A stretch of DNA of 64,000 bases from Cordia subcordata (GCA_028554755.1 JAPTOF010000002.1:13007001-13071000), one strand, 5' to 3'; positions 23,631 to 35,844 are shown, counted from the stretch's first letter. Numbers and translations: made by a program. The notes: generated from the sequence alone by a model not told the origin.

Positions 23631-23946
23631 AGAGTGTTTCTATTTCTGTTGAGCTTTTTATGAAAACGGGCAGAAAAAACTTATTTGTTTCCGTTAAGTG
23701 TTTTAGGGGAAAAAACACAAGTAACAGGTTTTAATAACTTGAAGAAATGGTTTCTTTGCATCGAGAAAATAGGTTTCAAGAATGGTGGCACATGTTGAAT
23801 TTTTTCAAATGAAGTTTGAGGTTTGACTCTTACCAACTGCTAACTTTTCTTTTCCCATTTTAAACCTTTGGGTAGTCTTAAAAATTTTATTCTCTCTGTT
23901 GGAAAATAATATTTCTCGTGTGGGTAGACATGTGTAATTTAATATA

Positions 23947-24261
23947 TGATGGGGAAAAACATGAAAATACGAAGAATACAAGAAGAAAACGAACACAAGA
24001 GAATTCCATGGTTCAACCTTAAAGCCTACATCCATAGGCAACAAAGAATAATTCACTATTGATCACAAATATTACAAGGCTCTCACTTTGGTTTCTCTCA
24101 CACGCACAATACAATGAGTATGAACACATATTTATAGTGTACAGGTTTCCTAAAACCTATTGAGTAGAAAAGGCAACTTATTAATTATATATTAGAAAGG
24201 TAACAAGCAAATAAGGTAATTTGCTGCTCTTGTTACCCAAGAATACGGGCCACATTCAACA
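23947..24261 (-). repeat. 3' LTR of E1
   Basis: Begins TGATGGGG (the family start TGTTGGGG with one change) and ends CACATTCAACA. The sense-strand polypurine segment lies at about 24262-24276. The shared LTR foldback at 24005-24037 is here partly eroded (GGTTCAACC in place of GGTTCGGC). Confidence 0.85.
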
Positions 24262-24329
24262 AGTCTCTACCTTGGCACGTATTCGCTCCAATCAACACAC
24301 CATCATCCCTACTGCTAATTGCCCCTAAG

Positions 24330-27300
24330 GGCTCAATGCTCTGTATCGCAAATAGCAACTAAGTCCAAGAAATGCTTGAACTTGCTGACTAGAACCATCT
24401 TGGTCATCATATCTGCTGGATTCTCATTAGTAGACATCTTCTGCACTGATATGATCTTCTATGATACGACATCTCTGATAAAGTGATATCTGATATCAAT
24501 GTGTTTAGTCCTCTCATGATACATTTGATTCTTCGTTAGATGAATTGCACTCTAGCTATCATAAAAGACTGTACTCGTATCCTGCTGCAGTCTAAGAGCA
24601 CAAACCAGGCCTTGTAACCACATGGCCTCTTTTACAGCTTCTGCAATTGCCATGTACTCTGCCTCAGTAGTCGACAATGCCACAGTAGACTGTAATGTCG
24701 CTTTCTAACTGATAGCACATCTAGAGAGTGTAAACACATAACCCATTGAAGATTTTCTCTTATTAAGGTCACTCGCAAAGTCTAAGTCACAATAACCCAC
24801 CAACCTCGCAATCTCCAGTCGTCTTGGTAAATAGCAAAGCTACATTCGCAGTGTCACACAAATACCTTATTATCCATTTCACTGCTTCCCAGTGTGCTTT
24901 TCCAAATGATGCCATATACCTGCTCACAACACTAACTAGATGTAAATGTCAGGATGAGTGCACACCATAGCACACATCAAGCTATCAACGGCACTTGAGT
25001 ATGGAACATGAGATATATGCTCCACCTTCTCCTCAGTTTTAGGTGACAAATCTGCAGACAGCTTGAAATGAGCAGTAAGCAACACACTCATAGGCTTTGC
25101 TTTATGCATCCCGAAACGCTCCAACACTTTCTCAATATAACTCTATTGAGACAAGAACAGCTTCTTAGCATTTTTATCACTGCGAATCTCCATGCCAAGA
25201 ATCTTCTTTGTTGCTCCACGATCCTTCATCTCAAACTCATCACCTAACTATTTCTTTAATTCGTCGATGGTAGACATACTTTTAGCAGCAATAAGTATAT
25301 CTTCGATATACAACAACAAGTACATAAATGAACCATTTGGAAGTTTCTTGAGATACACACAACTGTCATAGATGCTCCTTGTGTATCCAGCACCTACATG
25401 AATGTGTCAAATCTCTTGTACCATTGCCGAGGTGACTACTTCAACCTATACAAGAACTTCTTCAGTTTGCAAACATAGTTCTCCTTACCAAGAGCTACAT
25501 ACCCCTTCGGTTGAATCATATAAATCTGCTATTCAAAATCGCCATGCAAAAATGCCATTTTCACATTTAGCTGCTCAAGCTCTAAGTTAGAAGATCAACC
25601 AACGCAAGTAAAAGCCTGATTGAACTATTCTTCAACCGGAGAGAACACTTCGTTGAAGTCAACACCCTCCCATTGTATATAGCCTTTTGCAACTAACCGT
25701 GCCTTGTACTGAGGACCTTAAACCGCTGAAGTACCTTTTTTTTCTTGTAAACCCATTTGCAACCGACAACTCGCTGTCCCTTAGGTAATCCAACAAGCTC
25801 CCATGCCTGATTCTTTTGAAGAAACTCAATCTCCTCACTCATGGCACTTACCCACTGAGCAGAATCTTTCCCAGATATGGCCTTCTTGTACGATTCGGCT
25901 TATGTCCTTCAATTGTTTCAGTAACAATTAAAGCATAAGTAATAAGATCAGCGTATTCATAACTTTGATGCTCTCTAATCTGTCTCTTTTCCCACCTAGT
26001 AGCAATACTGTACTTCTGTTGTTCAAGTACATTTTGATCATCCACCTCAGTTAGCTGAGTCGGCTGAATTGGACTGTTACTACTATTAGATAGAATATTT
26101 GAAACATCAGCAAATACCTCCACCTGTTCTTTGACACCATGGTCTAAACTAGCTACTGCTTTCTCCTTTTCTTGGTCTAATGAAGCAGACTCGTTGAACT
26201 TAACATCCCTGTTGATGAGGAAACCTAAAGACTTTAGATATCTGCACCACAACCTGTAACCTTTTCTCTCCGACGCATAGACTAGGAATATGCATTTCTT
26301 TGCCCTCGGCTCTAACTTGCCATCCTTCACGTGAACGTATGCAGGGCAACCGAACACCCTCAATTGAGAGTAGTCAACAGGCTTACCAGACCATAACTCA
26401 GAAGGAGTTTTCAATTCAATAGCTTTGGATAGAGACCAATTCAACAAGTAGCATGTCGTATCAATGGCTTCAGCCCAAAAATCTTTACTCAAGCCAGAAT
26501 GGAAGAGCATACAACAAGCTCTCTCCATCAGAGTTTTGTCTATGTGTTCTGCAACTCCATTATGTTGTGGTGTCTCTACACATGTTCGATGTCTCATAAT
26601 GCCATGTTTCCTGCAGAACTCATCAAACTCTTTATTGCAATATACCAACCCATTATCAGTCACTCGACAAATGTTGGAAACGCCTTATCTTTAGTTTTCC
26701 AGAAATATACTCACACCATTCGAGAGTATGCATCAATGAAAGTGATGTAATACCTGGTATCTTTCTTGGAGGGAACTTTATTAGGACTTCAAATATCAGA
26801 ATTAATGTAATCAAGTGTACCTTTGGTATTCGCCTGCCCCTTGTTGAACTTCACCTTGGTTTGCTTTCCAAAGACACAATGCTTACAGAATTCAAGTTTT
26901 CCCGTTCTTTGTCCACAAAGAAAATCCCTCTTACTCAGCTCGATCAGCCCCTTCTCACTCATATGGCCCAATCTCTTGCGCCATAACTGCGTGGTGTTAT
27001 TATCATTCTCCTCGGATGCAACAGTTGCAGCACCTGTAACCGTACTACCTTGAAGAATATATAGGCCGCCAGTCAACTTCCCTTTCAAGAGCACAATAGC
27101 ACCTTTGATCACCTTTAAGACTCCATTCTCACTTCAGAATTTATAGCCATGAGAATCCAAACCCGGTACATGCCAAAACTCGAGAGATTTTGTAATACCA
27201 TCAAACATCTTGATATTTACGATACTTATTCGCTTCACCTTCAACGAAAGGTCATTACCTAGAAAAATATTCCCTCCTTTCCAGAATAAGAAGAGAACCA

Positions 27301-27435
27301 GTCATGCTTAGGACACATATGGAACGTTGCACCTATATTAAGAATCCATTGATTATGCCACTGTGACGCACTCACAGTCAAAACATCCTCGGTACTACCG
27401 AGTTTTCTCCATCACTATCAGTACTCTCCACTACA
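24330..27435 (-). pseudogene. pol of E1 (protease, integrase, RT, RNase H), broken
   Basis: The polyprotein reads from right to left. The gag-pol junction is in one frame here (ECPKLKK near 27470). The pre-integrase zinc segment is open at 26789-27112 (LWRKRLGHMSEKGL, FCKHCVFGK). The integrase core is open at 25848-26663 and begins within the second-Asp region, where TDNGLVYC is intact. The first-Asp region is HSD changed to NSD near 26790. QHNGVAEH stands where QQNGVAER is usual, so the catalytic Glu is followed by altered residues. The RT stretch 25200-25850 has several frame changes; the YVDD region is damaged near 25300. RNase H ends near 24340. Confidence 0.8.
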
Positions 27436-28209
27436 TTAGCTGAATTCTCTACCATTTTCTTTCCTTTTTTTTAGTTTTGGACATTCTTTCTTAATGTGAC
27501 CCTTTTTACCATACTCGAAACAGCGTAGCTTTCTTGCTCTTGATTTTGACCTTGACTTGCTTTTCTTTTTACTTGAAGACCCCCCTCTATTCTCCGATCT
27601 CCCTCTACTCACTAAACCCTCCCTATGAACTTCTTCCCTATGTCCTAAAATATGTGTTTGAAGATCCCTCAATTTCAATGAAGCAATCACATCTTCAAAG
27701 CTAATTTTATCCCTCCCTACAACATAGTGTCCACAAAGTTCATATATGAAGGTAGTAAGGAGCATAATAGGATAATAGCTTGGTCTTCATCATCAATTTT
27801 AATACCCATATCCTTCAAAGAAATCAAAAAAGAGGTAAACTCATCAAGGTGTTGTTTTAGTGGTATACCTTCTTTCATTCTAAGATAATACAATTGCTTC
27901 TTCAAGTAGAGGCGATTTGTGATAGATTTTGATACATATAATTCCACCAAAGTACTCCAAGCCTCAATTGTTTTCGTCTTCTCAGCAATCTTTAGCAATC
28001 CTTCATTCGTTATGGACATGTGTATTGCACTTAAGGCTTTCGATTCGAGTTTTTGTCTCCCTGCTGGTTCCGTCTTACCTGGGATCACTTCTTCAATAAC
28101 TTTCCAAAGTGCTTGCATTGTCATAAATGCCTTGAATCTGATCCTCCATAGACTGAAACTCATTCTTCCGTCAAACTTCTCGATTCAAAGTTTCCACTGT
28201 GGAAGACAT
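27436..28209 (-). pseudogene. gag of E1, broken
   Basis: An ATG at 28207-28209 starts a reading frame that stops within 20 codons. A shifted frame from 28163 reads MSFSLWRIRFKAF and the rest of a UBN2-type capsid domain to 27717, and a third stretch (27765-27436) carries a basic RS/K-rich linker and the zinc knuckle. The knuckle reads CFEYGKKGHIKKEC: the second ligand Cys is Tyr. Capsid/nucleocapsid role in an intact element. Confidence 0.8.
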
Positions 28210-28299
28210 CTTTGTTTGCTAAAAACTCGCACTTCAGGATTGAATTTGGCTCAAAGGACAGCAAGAACGGATTCAACACGTCGAATAACCTTAGAAACA

Positions 28300-28530
28300 G
28301 CCCCGATCAACTTTGGTCAACACCGGTCAAAGTCAACACCGTCCCTAAACATGCACTTCAAAGCAAAATCTGGAAAAACATAGCCCAAAAAGGGACTCAG
28401 CTCGTCAAACAACATAGGGTAAGGCTCTGGTCAAACTCGATCAACCCTCAATCAATGGTTAATAACCACAGTGAACCCTCGGTCAAACCCAAGTCAACTG
28501 GTCAACGCGACCAAATAGGTCAAACTGGCC
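28300..28530 (-). promoter_or_regulatory. W-box-core cluster in E1 leader
   Basis: Nine GTCAA words (TTGAC on the element's sense strand, the WRKY W-box core) occur at 28316, 28326, 28332, 28404, 28430, 28482, 28493, 28501 and 28519. E2 has a denser version in the same place. The sequence shows the repeats; regulation by WRKY factors is inference. Confidence 0.5.
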
Positions 28531-29065
28531 AGAAATTTTTTTTTTCCTGGACTGAACCCTAAGCTCAAAGAAAACTCCCCCCCCCCCTTTTTTTCTCCTG
28601 GGCTTATTACAAAGCCCAAGCCCTAAAAGAATTAATAAAATTTTCTTTTGAACTTCTTCATGGCCAAACAAAAAAAATATTTCAAAAAACCCTAAGACTT
28701 ATCTCAAGAACCTAACCTGTAAACAAGGTCATACCCTAACCCGATTCGCAACCCACATTCAATGTTTCAACCCGATCCAAACACAAAAAGGAAAAAGACC
28801 CGAATATCCAAAACCAAACTCAATAACGCGCAAATTCTATCTTCTTCGCCCGTTCTTCAAACCCAAACACAAACCACGACCCGCCGACGTAAGCTTCCAC
28901 TCTATCCACTAACCCTCAACGTAGACAACATTGGAGCACTCCTCGCCGGGTAGAGACCTTTGTTTATTTAGGCACAGTTTGGTTTGAGCAATTTTGGTTT
29001 CACAGTAAGTCTTTTATTTATCCTTTTCCCTTGTAGTGGAATAAACCTACGCTCTAATACTGGTT

Positions 29066-29381
29066 TGTTGGGAAAAAAACATGCAAATATGAAGAACACA
29101 AGAAGAAAACGGATACAAGAGAATTACGTGGTTCGGTCTTAAATCCTACATCTATGGGTAGCAGAGAATAATTCACTATTGATCACGAATATTACAAGAC
29201 TCTCACTTTGGTTTCTCTAACACATACAATACAATGAGTATGACCACATATTTATACTGCACAAGTTTCCTAAAACCTATTGAGCATAAAAGGCAACTTA
29301 TTAATTATGTGTTAGAAAGGTAACAAGCAAATAAGGTAATTTGCTATTCTTGTTGTCCAAGAATACGAGCCACATTCAACA
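29066..29381 (-). repeat. 5' LTR of E1
   Basis: Begins TGTTGGG and ends CACATTCAACA. The adjacent primer-binding site (minus strand of 29051-29063, GCTCTAATACTGG) is mutated relative to E2. Foldback motif at 29125-29158. Confidence 0.85.
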
Positions 29382-29821
29382 ATATATTATAAGTGATCAT
29401 AAATTTAATCCTAATTAAAAGTGATCTTGCTAAGATAAAGTTATTTAGGTGTAGATATGTAATTTGATATGGACTCTTTATGTATAAAAACCTAATTCTA
29501 TACAATTTCCTAATTCCTATTTGTGATGGTTAAAATGAAATTAGGATTATAAAAAGATAGGTTAGGGCTATGGTCCCATTACATGTGATACATTATTCTT
29601 GTTCTCTCCGACATCGTATCATCAGAAAGAATACAAAAAGAAAGCCACACGGTTTTGAAAGATTATAAACTCACAACACATCGTTTTGGAAGATCATAAA
29701 CTCACAATTAAATTTTCTCCTTGGATTAAGGTAGGTTTTTGCTTTATTTTCAATCTTGGTGATTTGACATGGATAATTTCTTGGTGAATTTAGATTTTTT
29801 ATAAATAAATTTTTCTAACAA

Positions 29822-29835
29822 GTGACATCAAGGCC
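29822..29835 (+). promoter_or_regulatory. Degenerate primer-binding site of E3
   Basis: GTGACATCAAGGCC follows the LTR end TCTAACA by 1-2 nt and resembles TGGTATCAGAGC. It supports the plus orientation of E3. Confidence 0.55.
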
Positions 29836-30412
29836 TGATCCATGTTAATTCATCAAGAACAATTTTATTTTGGTTTTCATATTTGGTTATTTTATTCTTC
29901 TAATATTTACTGATGCGGTTTAACTGATCTTGAGAATCCTGAATTTTAGTCATGATTTGATTCATTCAGTATTTTTATCCTGTTGATTTCAAGGATTATA
30001 AATATTTGGGATTAAGTCCCTTTTTTGGTTATGACCCAAATTGTTGAGGAAAAGAACAGTAACGGAAAAAAAGGGTTGTGATGTTCGTCACGTGATTTGG
30101 CACGTTAAGTGCCTCAGGATAAGGAACTGCAATTCGGCACTTGACGTAGTGCCTGATCATGTTCTTTTATTTTATTTATTTTTTATATTTTATGTGCATG
30201 TTAAATGCAAGGTATATGTTACTTGTTTTGGTTTCATAATCATGCTAATGAAGGAGTTTTGATTTAAAGTTGTTGGTAAAAAAAGGAAAAAAAAAAAAAG
30301 AAGAGAGAATTATAGCACACGGACAATCTTTTGCGTTTGTTATGGAATTTGGCACGCAAGCATCCACGAGGGAGGCATTCTCGGCACTGTTGGTGCCTAC
30401 CTTGAATCATGG

Positions 30413-30634
30413 TGTTAAGAAATATAATATGTATATTAAATGATTATTAGTCATGATTATGAAAGAATGTAGTTGGCCGAATGAATTGTGTATTATCAGT
30501 CATTAACTTTATAGACAATACAACAATAGTTCGGTAAGGATCGAACTTCAACCTATGTAGGATACAAATAACAAGTATAAATCAAATACAAGTAAATCAA
30601 GATATAAACAAGACTTGGTATTATCTATCCAACA
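30413..30634 (-). repeat. 3' LTR of E4
   Basis: 222 bp beginning TGTTAAGA and ending ATCCAACA in plus-strand reading. On the sense strand it follows TTGCGAGGGT, a short polypurine tract. Length and ends are typical of small copia LTRs. The partner LTR is missing. Confidence 0.65.
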
Positions 30635-30639
30635 ACCCT

Positions 30640-31815
30640 CGCAAGTGGAAGGTGAGGGTGCCACCGGTAACTTGGACTTCAACTCCTCAAAGCGCAGCTT
30701 GTACATAGGTTTTGTAAAGATATCAGTAATTTGAGCATCAGAAGGGATATGCTAAAATTTGAAAGTCCCGTCCTTAAGTTTTTTTCGCACAAAGTGAACG
30801 TCAATCTCAATATGCTTGCTTTGACTTTGTATGACTGGATTAGAAGTCATATAAACAGCACTGACAGTATCGCACAATCCACTGAGATGCCTAAGAACTT
30901 GAGCATATGAAGAACCCATAATAACTCAAAAGATAATGACGTCAATGCTCTATATTCAGCCTTAGAGCTTGTTGTCTAGCACTCCAGGATATTAAATTAG
31001 AACCCAAAAATACCGCAAACCTAGAAGTGGGCCTTCGAGTAACAAAACAACCTACCCAATGAGAGTCAGTATAACCAATGACATTCGATTCTGGATCTGG
31101 ACGAAAGACCAAACCGTGTGAGAGTATATGCTTTACATATCTAGGAATTCATTTGGCTGCAATAAGATGTGGTACTCGCAGAGCATGCATGATCGACATA
31201 TGGAGTTTACAACATAAGCAATTTCGGGTCTAGTCATGGTGAGATATGGTAAGCCACCAGCAAATTGTCTAAAATCAGATGCATCAAGAAGCAAATCTCC
31301 GTCAGTATGATTCAAGTGAGTATCCGCTTGAGAGTAGAACATACCGAACTATTTCAAGAGTTGGACTGCATACTTGGTTTGTGTGAGATAAAAATTGTCA
31401 TCACACTTCGTGTCTCCATCCAAGAAAGTAATTTAGTGGTCCAAGAACTTTCATTGCAAAGGTTTGAGATAAAGTAGAAATGAAAGACTGGACTGCTGAA
31501 GAGGAATTGCTAGTTAGCAAAATATCATCGACATAAATGAGCAAGATCAATAAGGTAGATGATTGACATCGAATGAATAAGGAGGCATCATGTTGTGAAT
31601 GTGAAAAACCACTGTAGAAAAGTGCTGAACCTTTGGTACCAGGTTCTTGGACCTTGCTTAAGGTCATACATAAATTTATGTAATTTGCACACATAATCTG
31701 GATGAGCATTATCCCCAAATCCTTGAGCTTGAGCCATGTAATTCTCTTCATGTAGATTCCCGTGTAAAAAGACATTTTTGACATTTAGTTGGCGTAATAA
31801 CCATTTATAAGAAGG
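30640..31815 (-). pseudogene. RT and RNase H of E4, broken
   Basis: Read on the minus strand from right to left: a damaged N-terminal RT segment (WLLRQLNV), SGFSHSQHDASLFI, LLIYVDDILLTSN (the catalytic YVDD is intact), and GPLNYFLG. Then come the connection region (GGLPYLTMTRPEIAYVVN, 31133-31342), RNase H pieces with stops, and finally ITDIFTKPM near 30715. At least four stops or frame changes. Non-functional. Confidence 0.75.
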
Positions 31816-32163
31816 ACCATGCTAAACAGTCAAAAAGTATTTGGTCAAAAAGGCCAAAAAGCTTTTGAAACAAATAAAAAGACTTTTTTACCCTATCTTA
31901 TAACATTAATTTACATTCCCTTTCCTGATTATAGCATTCATATCAACATTACATACCCTCTCCCCCCTCATTTCTCTCTCCTTTCGTTACAATCTTTCTC
32001 TCTCCTCATTTCACTCTCTTCGACCACCACTTTCTCTCTCTGTCTCTCACACGTATTTTTACATCTTTTAACCATTGTGATAATGCCAAATAATTAGTGT
32101 TGTTACTTTATACAATACAATAATCTATTATTTACCATTTATCTTCTTTTCTATTAGTTTTTA

Positions 32164-32168
<5 letters not shown>

Positions 32169-32199
<31 letters not shown>
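32169..32199. repeat. (TA)n microsatellite
   Basis: About 15 uninterrupted TA units. Confidence 0.95.
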
Positions 32200-32201
<2 letters not shown>

Positions 32202-32214
32202 CAAATTTTAATTC

Positions 32215-32590
32215 AAAATTAAACGGCCAACCAATTAATGCTTAATACAAAATTTATTTGTCAATCTCAAAAGATTAATTTTCTTATGTAATGGATATAC
32301 ATTATTATTTTTAATTTAAAATTTAAATGGCCAATGAAATAATGCTTGAAATTATATTTATTTGTGAATACTAAAGATTCATTTCTTATTTAATTATGGA
32401 TACATATTATTAGTCTTAATAGAAATTAATTGCCAACCAATTAATGTTACAATTGATTTTTATTTGTGAATTCGAAAAGATTATTTCTTTTGTATTATGG
32501 ATACATGTTAATAGTTTTAAGTTAGAAATTTAATTGTTAATCAATTAATACTTAAAATAATATTTAGTTGTAAATTTTAATATTAAACTT
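32215..32590. repeat. Degenerate tandem array, ~104 bp unit, about 3.6 copies
   Basis: Unit starts at about 32219, 32313, 32420 and 32524. Each unit shows the same order of words: AAATT-AA-GGCCAA-CAATTAATG, then ATTTATTTGT, then AAAAGATT, then TATGGATACAT. Units differ by about a quarter of positions by eye. Non-coding. Confidence 0.6.
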
Positions 32591-33118
32591 GAAAAAATTT
32601 AAAGTCTACTATTAGAAAAGATTAAACTTGAGCAAATTTTACATCTACTAATTAAAACTAACCCATGCAAAACAAGCTTTTTATGAATAAATTCTCATCT
32701 ATTATTAAAAACAAATAAACTTAACTAAATGTAAAACATATGGTTAAAAAGGGCAAAATGGATATCAAATCATTACTTTAACAAGTAAACAAGGCATATC
32801 CCATACAATGCACAAGAGAAATGTGTAATTTCAATGTCTTTATTTATTATATGACAAACTTTACATTTTATGTGAGAATAGAATACAAATGTATCTTTGC
32901 AAATTTTGTTCTTGTTAAGCTTCTCGCCTTAATCATGTTTTTATAAGAGATATTTAGTAATTGAAAAAAATAACTAAATTGATAAATTAAAATAGAAAAT
33001 AATTTGATATGGAAGAGCAAATTAATAAATAATATACTTATCGAAATTCAACTTTCTTTTGGAGCCAAAATATTTGATAGAATTAGGATATGTAGCATTA
33101 AAAAGTGAACGCAGACTC

Positions 33119-33121
<3 letters not shown>

Positions 33122-33160
<39 letters not shown>
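33122..33160. repeat. (TA)n microsatellite
   Basis: About 19 TA units. Confidence 0.95.
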
Positions 33161-33163
<3 letters not shown>

Positions 33164-33659
33164 TAAGGCTTTTTATAATAATTATATATTTCTGTAAGAT
33201 ATATATATATAGTAATTGAACAGAACATTAAAATTAAAGAAAATAAAATTAGAAAATGATCTCATTTAAGAAAAGACAATAGAAGACGAAAAATATATTT
33301 ATTGAAAATAAACTCAATTTTCTTTTTAAAATAAAAAGGAATTGACAAAATTAGGACATTTAATATTAAAAGATAAGCTTGAACTTTATTTTATTCTATA
33401 CATATATAGACATGTACTGTTTAGCTATTATTCATAAAAAAAACCAATTATCAAATATCGATCAAGAGTTAATCGTGAATCATGCACTAAATCAAGATTT
33501 TTTAATATTATTTTAAGATGAAAAGCAATAGATAAATATGGAATATCATTATTCCTTGGTCAAAAAATATTTAAATTAGAAAATAATTGTACATAAATAT
33601 AATGGATAAACTAAATGCTTTTTTTTAGGAAGAAAATGTGATAGAATAATGACACGACA

Positions 33660-34798
33660 TATATAATCATTATAATCTATTTTCAATTTTATAAAATGAG
33701 TACTCATTACTTATAAGTCACAACTATTAAAATTCTAACATGATTCGCCTATTCAACCAAAACCATGATGGTTGCTCAAGACTTCACATTTTCTTTTATT
33801 TTACTCTATTAACTTTCTAATTCTCTATTTCTATCAAATTATAATAATATTATTTTGTTTCATATAAAATTTAATAATTACTCATATAAATTATATTTAT
33901 AAGTAAAGTGATGGTGTCTTTTTTAATATTACAAAATAAATATTTCTTACCCATAGATCATAAAAAATGATATCATAATATATTTCACGAGAGGACCAAA
34001 CATGCGATTAGTTAACAATTCCACAATGTCTTTCACATATCCTATTAATCCTTTAGTATTTATGCATTCCTCTTAAACCATAAAACATTTATTGGTTAAA
34101 AATAAAGTTTAATAAATAATGACATATATAACTAAATTGATGATTTATTTGCCAATTTTGCAAAAATGAGCCTTCCTGGACTATAGATCATAAATTATAT
34201 GTATAACTAAATCAATCAATAACCTTAATTCTAATATTACAAAAATAGATCTTTCTTGCTTATGGATCATAAATACTGAAATTTTAACATGATTACTTGT
34301 TTGACCAAACTATGATGATGGTGGTGATGATGATGATAGCAACAATAACAACAACAACTTCACATTTCTTTTACTCACCTCTATCAATTTTTTAATTTTT
34401 ATCTTTCTCTCAAATCATAAAAATACTATTTAGTTAAAAATAAAATTTAGTAACTAAAACCACATAAATTATACATGTAACTAAATCAACAATCTCTGTC
34501 CAGTTTAACATAACGAATCTTCCTTGCTTATAACTAAAATTCACTAAATGATTCAAAATCAAAATAATATTTATAAAGTTAAAAATAAAAATTTTAATAA
34601 ATAAATAAAAGTTTTAATAAATAACCATATACATATATGTATAACTAAATCGATGATCCCTATTGAATTTTGCAAAATGAGTCTTCATTGCTTATAGATC
34701 ATAAACACTAAAATTTTAATATGGTTTACTAATTGGACCAAAACCATAATCTAATGCTTTAAATTTTCTTTTACTTGCCCCTATCAATTTCTTTTTGA

Positions 34799-34854
<56 letters not shown>

Positions 34855-34930
34855 GTAATAATGTTATTTGGTTTAAAATGAAAATTTAATAACTAACAAT
34901 ATAATCATAAATTATGCTTGGAGTACTACA
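33660..34930. repeat. Degenerate long-unit repeat, ~250-300 bp period
   Basis: The word series CTT(A/G)CTTAT-GATCATAAA, then ACTGAAATTTTAACATG, then a TTGACCAAA-type word, then TCACATTTTCTTTTACT-CCTATCAATTT, then AAAATTTAATAACTA recurs near 33700, 33950, 34250, 34530 and 34690. Some copies are partial. Each copy is heavily diverged. A (CT)25 microsatellite sits in the last copy. Possibly an old satellite or repeated insertions of one element. Confidence 0.5.
34802..34851. repeat. (CT)25 microsatellite
   Basis: About 25 perfect CT units, uninterrupted. Confidence 0.95.
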
Positions 34931-35844
34931 GAGGATCTCGTTATTTTCCTTTAATTTTTTTAGTATTTTTGTAATAGGATCTATAGTATTCTTCACATAA
35001 TATAGAAGCTAGAAAAGTGCTTTTTTTGGGGGTTTGATGCTTGGGGTAATTTTTTTTATTTTATTATTTAATGTTTGGGTGGGAGGTCACATTGCACTCA
35101 TGGTTACTTCTTTAATTTTTAATATATTATTTATCCTTTTAATTAATCTTAATTTTTCATTGACAACTTGCAAAAAATTAAAAGATAAACTAATTTCTTG
35201 ACTTTCGTTTATTTTACACCTTGAATATTTAGATAAAAAATACTTTCAATAAATTAATAAAGTTCTTTATCTATGAAACTTCTTTATTTCAATCAGTTAT
35301 TTTATTACCTAAATTATATAACAAAAAACTTAAAAGAAAATTCCATAGCAAATCAACAAAGCGAACTAGAAAAAAAGCCATAAATAAAACTAATACATTT
35401 CAAGTGTGATACAAATCACATCTATCTTGCTTAAGGATGGTCATACATCTAACCACTCTTTTCTCTTTTTTTTTTCAGTTTTAATAACCGAAAAATACAT
35501 TCCTAGTTGGAAGCTCAAGAAACAAAATAGGAAAGAAAAGGTCAAAGATAAAGAATTATTCTTTGATTTATTGCATGTATAAGTTATGACCAACAAAATC
35601 TTATAGTTTCCTATGCACAATTTTCAAACTTTGGAACTCTAAAAAGTTTGTCATTATTAGACAGCTAATAATGATCAAAGAGAAAAAAAAATTAAAATTT
35701 AAATCTCAAATCTTGCTTTTCATAAAGGATAAAGTGGTCATGGTGTAAATGAAATTCCATATTAACCCCCATTTTGGCCAATTTTGTCCAAGTTTTTTTG
35801 GCCACAAATTTTTATCCTTATAAGAAATTGCTAATGATAGGATT

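Larger units (their letters stand above)
23947..29381 (-). mobile_element. Tork/TNT1-like copia element E1, complete but decayed
   Basis: LTRs of 315 bp (23947-24261) and 316 bp (29066-29381) enclose gag and pol on the minus strand. The element is flanked by ATATA at 23942-23946 and 29382-29386, an exact 5-bp duplication. By eye the LTRs differ at about 35 positions (~11%), mostly transitions, so the insertion is not recent. Gag and pol have multiple stops and frame breaks. It is the same family as E2 (42149-47729), with which it aligns over its whole length, and it landed inside the LTR of E3. Lineage is by motif resemblance to TNT1. Confidence 0.9.
23897..30412 (+). mobile_element. Copia element E3: LTR and leader, split by E1
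   Basis: The LTR starts TGTTGGAAAATAATA at 23897, runs 50 bp to 23946, and resumes at 29382 after the E1 insertion and its ATATA duplication. It ends TTTTCTAACA at 29820, giving a pre-insertion length of about 484 bp. A degenerate initiator tRNA-Met site follows (29822-29835), so this is a plus-strand 5' LTR. About 580 bp of leader without gag coding follow, up to 30412, where the LTR of another element (E4) begins. No gag or pol of E3 remains in the window. Confidence 0.7.
30413..31822 (-). mobile_element. Truncated Ale/Retrofit-type copia element E4
   Basis: A 3' LTR (30413-30634) followed on the minus strand by RNase H and part of RT. The coding stops abruptly at about 31815 inside the RT domain, where unrelated AT-rich DNA begins; gag, integrase and the 5' LTR are absent. 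The left flank CATGG has no matching copy. The RT sequence style (SLFI, LLIYVDD, GPLNYFLG) suggests the Ale/Retrofit lineage. Confidence 0.7.
31823..35829. other. ~4 kb very AT-rich, repetitive non-coding block
   Basis: No ORF with recognisable content. The block lies exactly between two truncated copia remnants of opposite orientation (E4 and E5). It contains a pyrimidine-rich stretch (31960-32055), three microsatellites, a ~104 bp tandem array and a longer ~250-300 bp degenerate repeat, listed separately. Near both ends there are GGCCAAAAA/TTTTTGGCC words in inverse orientation (about 31850 and 35790), which could be eroded inverted ends of one inserted element. The similarity is too weak to define it. 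Confidence 0.5.

Noticed and set aside
32215..32590. CRISPR-like array
   Set aside because: Plant nuclear context, diverged ~104-bp units without unique spacers. A tandem repeat only.
31823..35829. Helitron or MULE insertion
   Set aside because: No convincing TC start, CTRR end with hairpin, or long terminal inverted repeat could be found by eye. Left as an undefined block.
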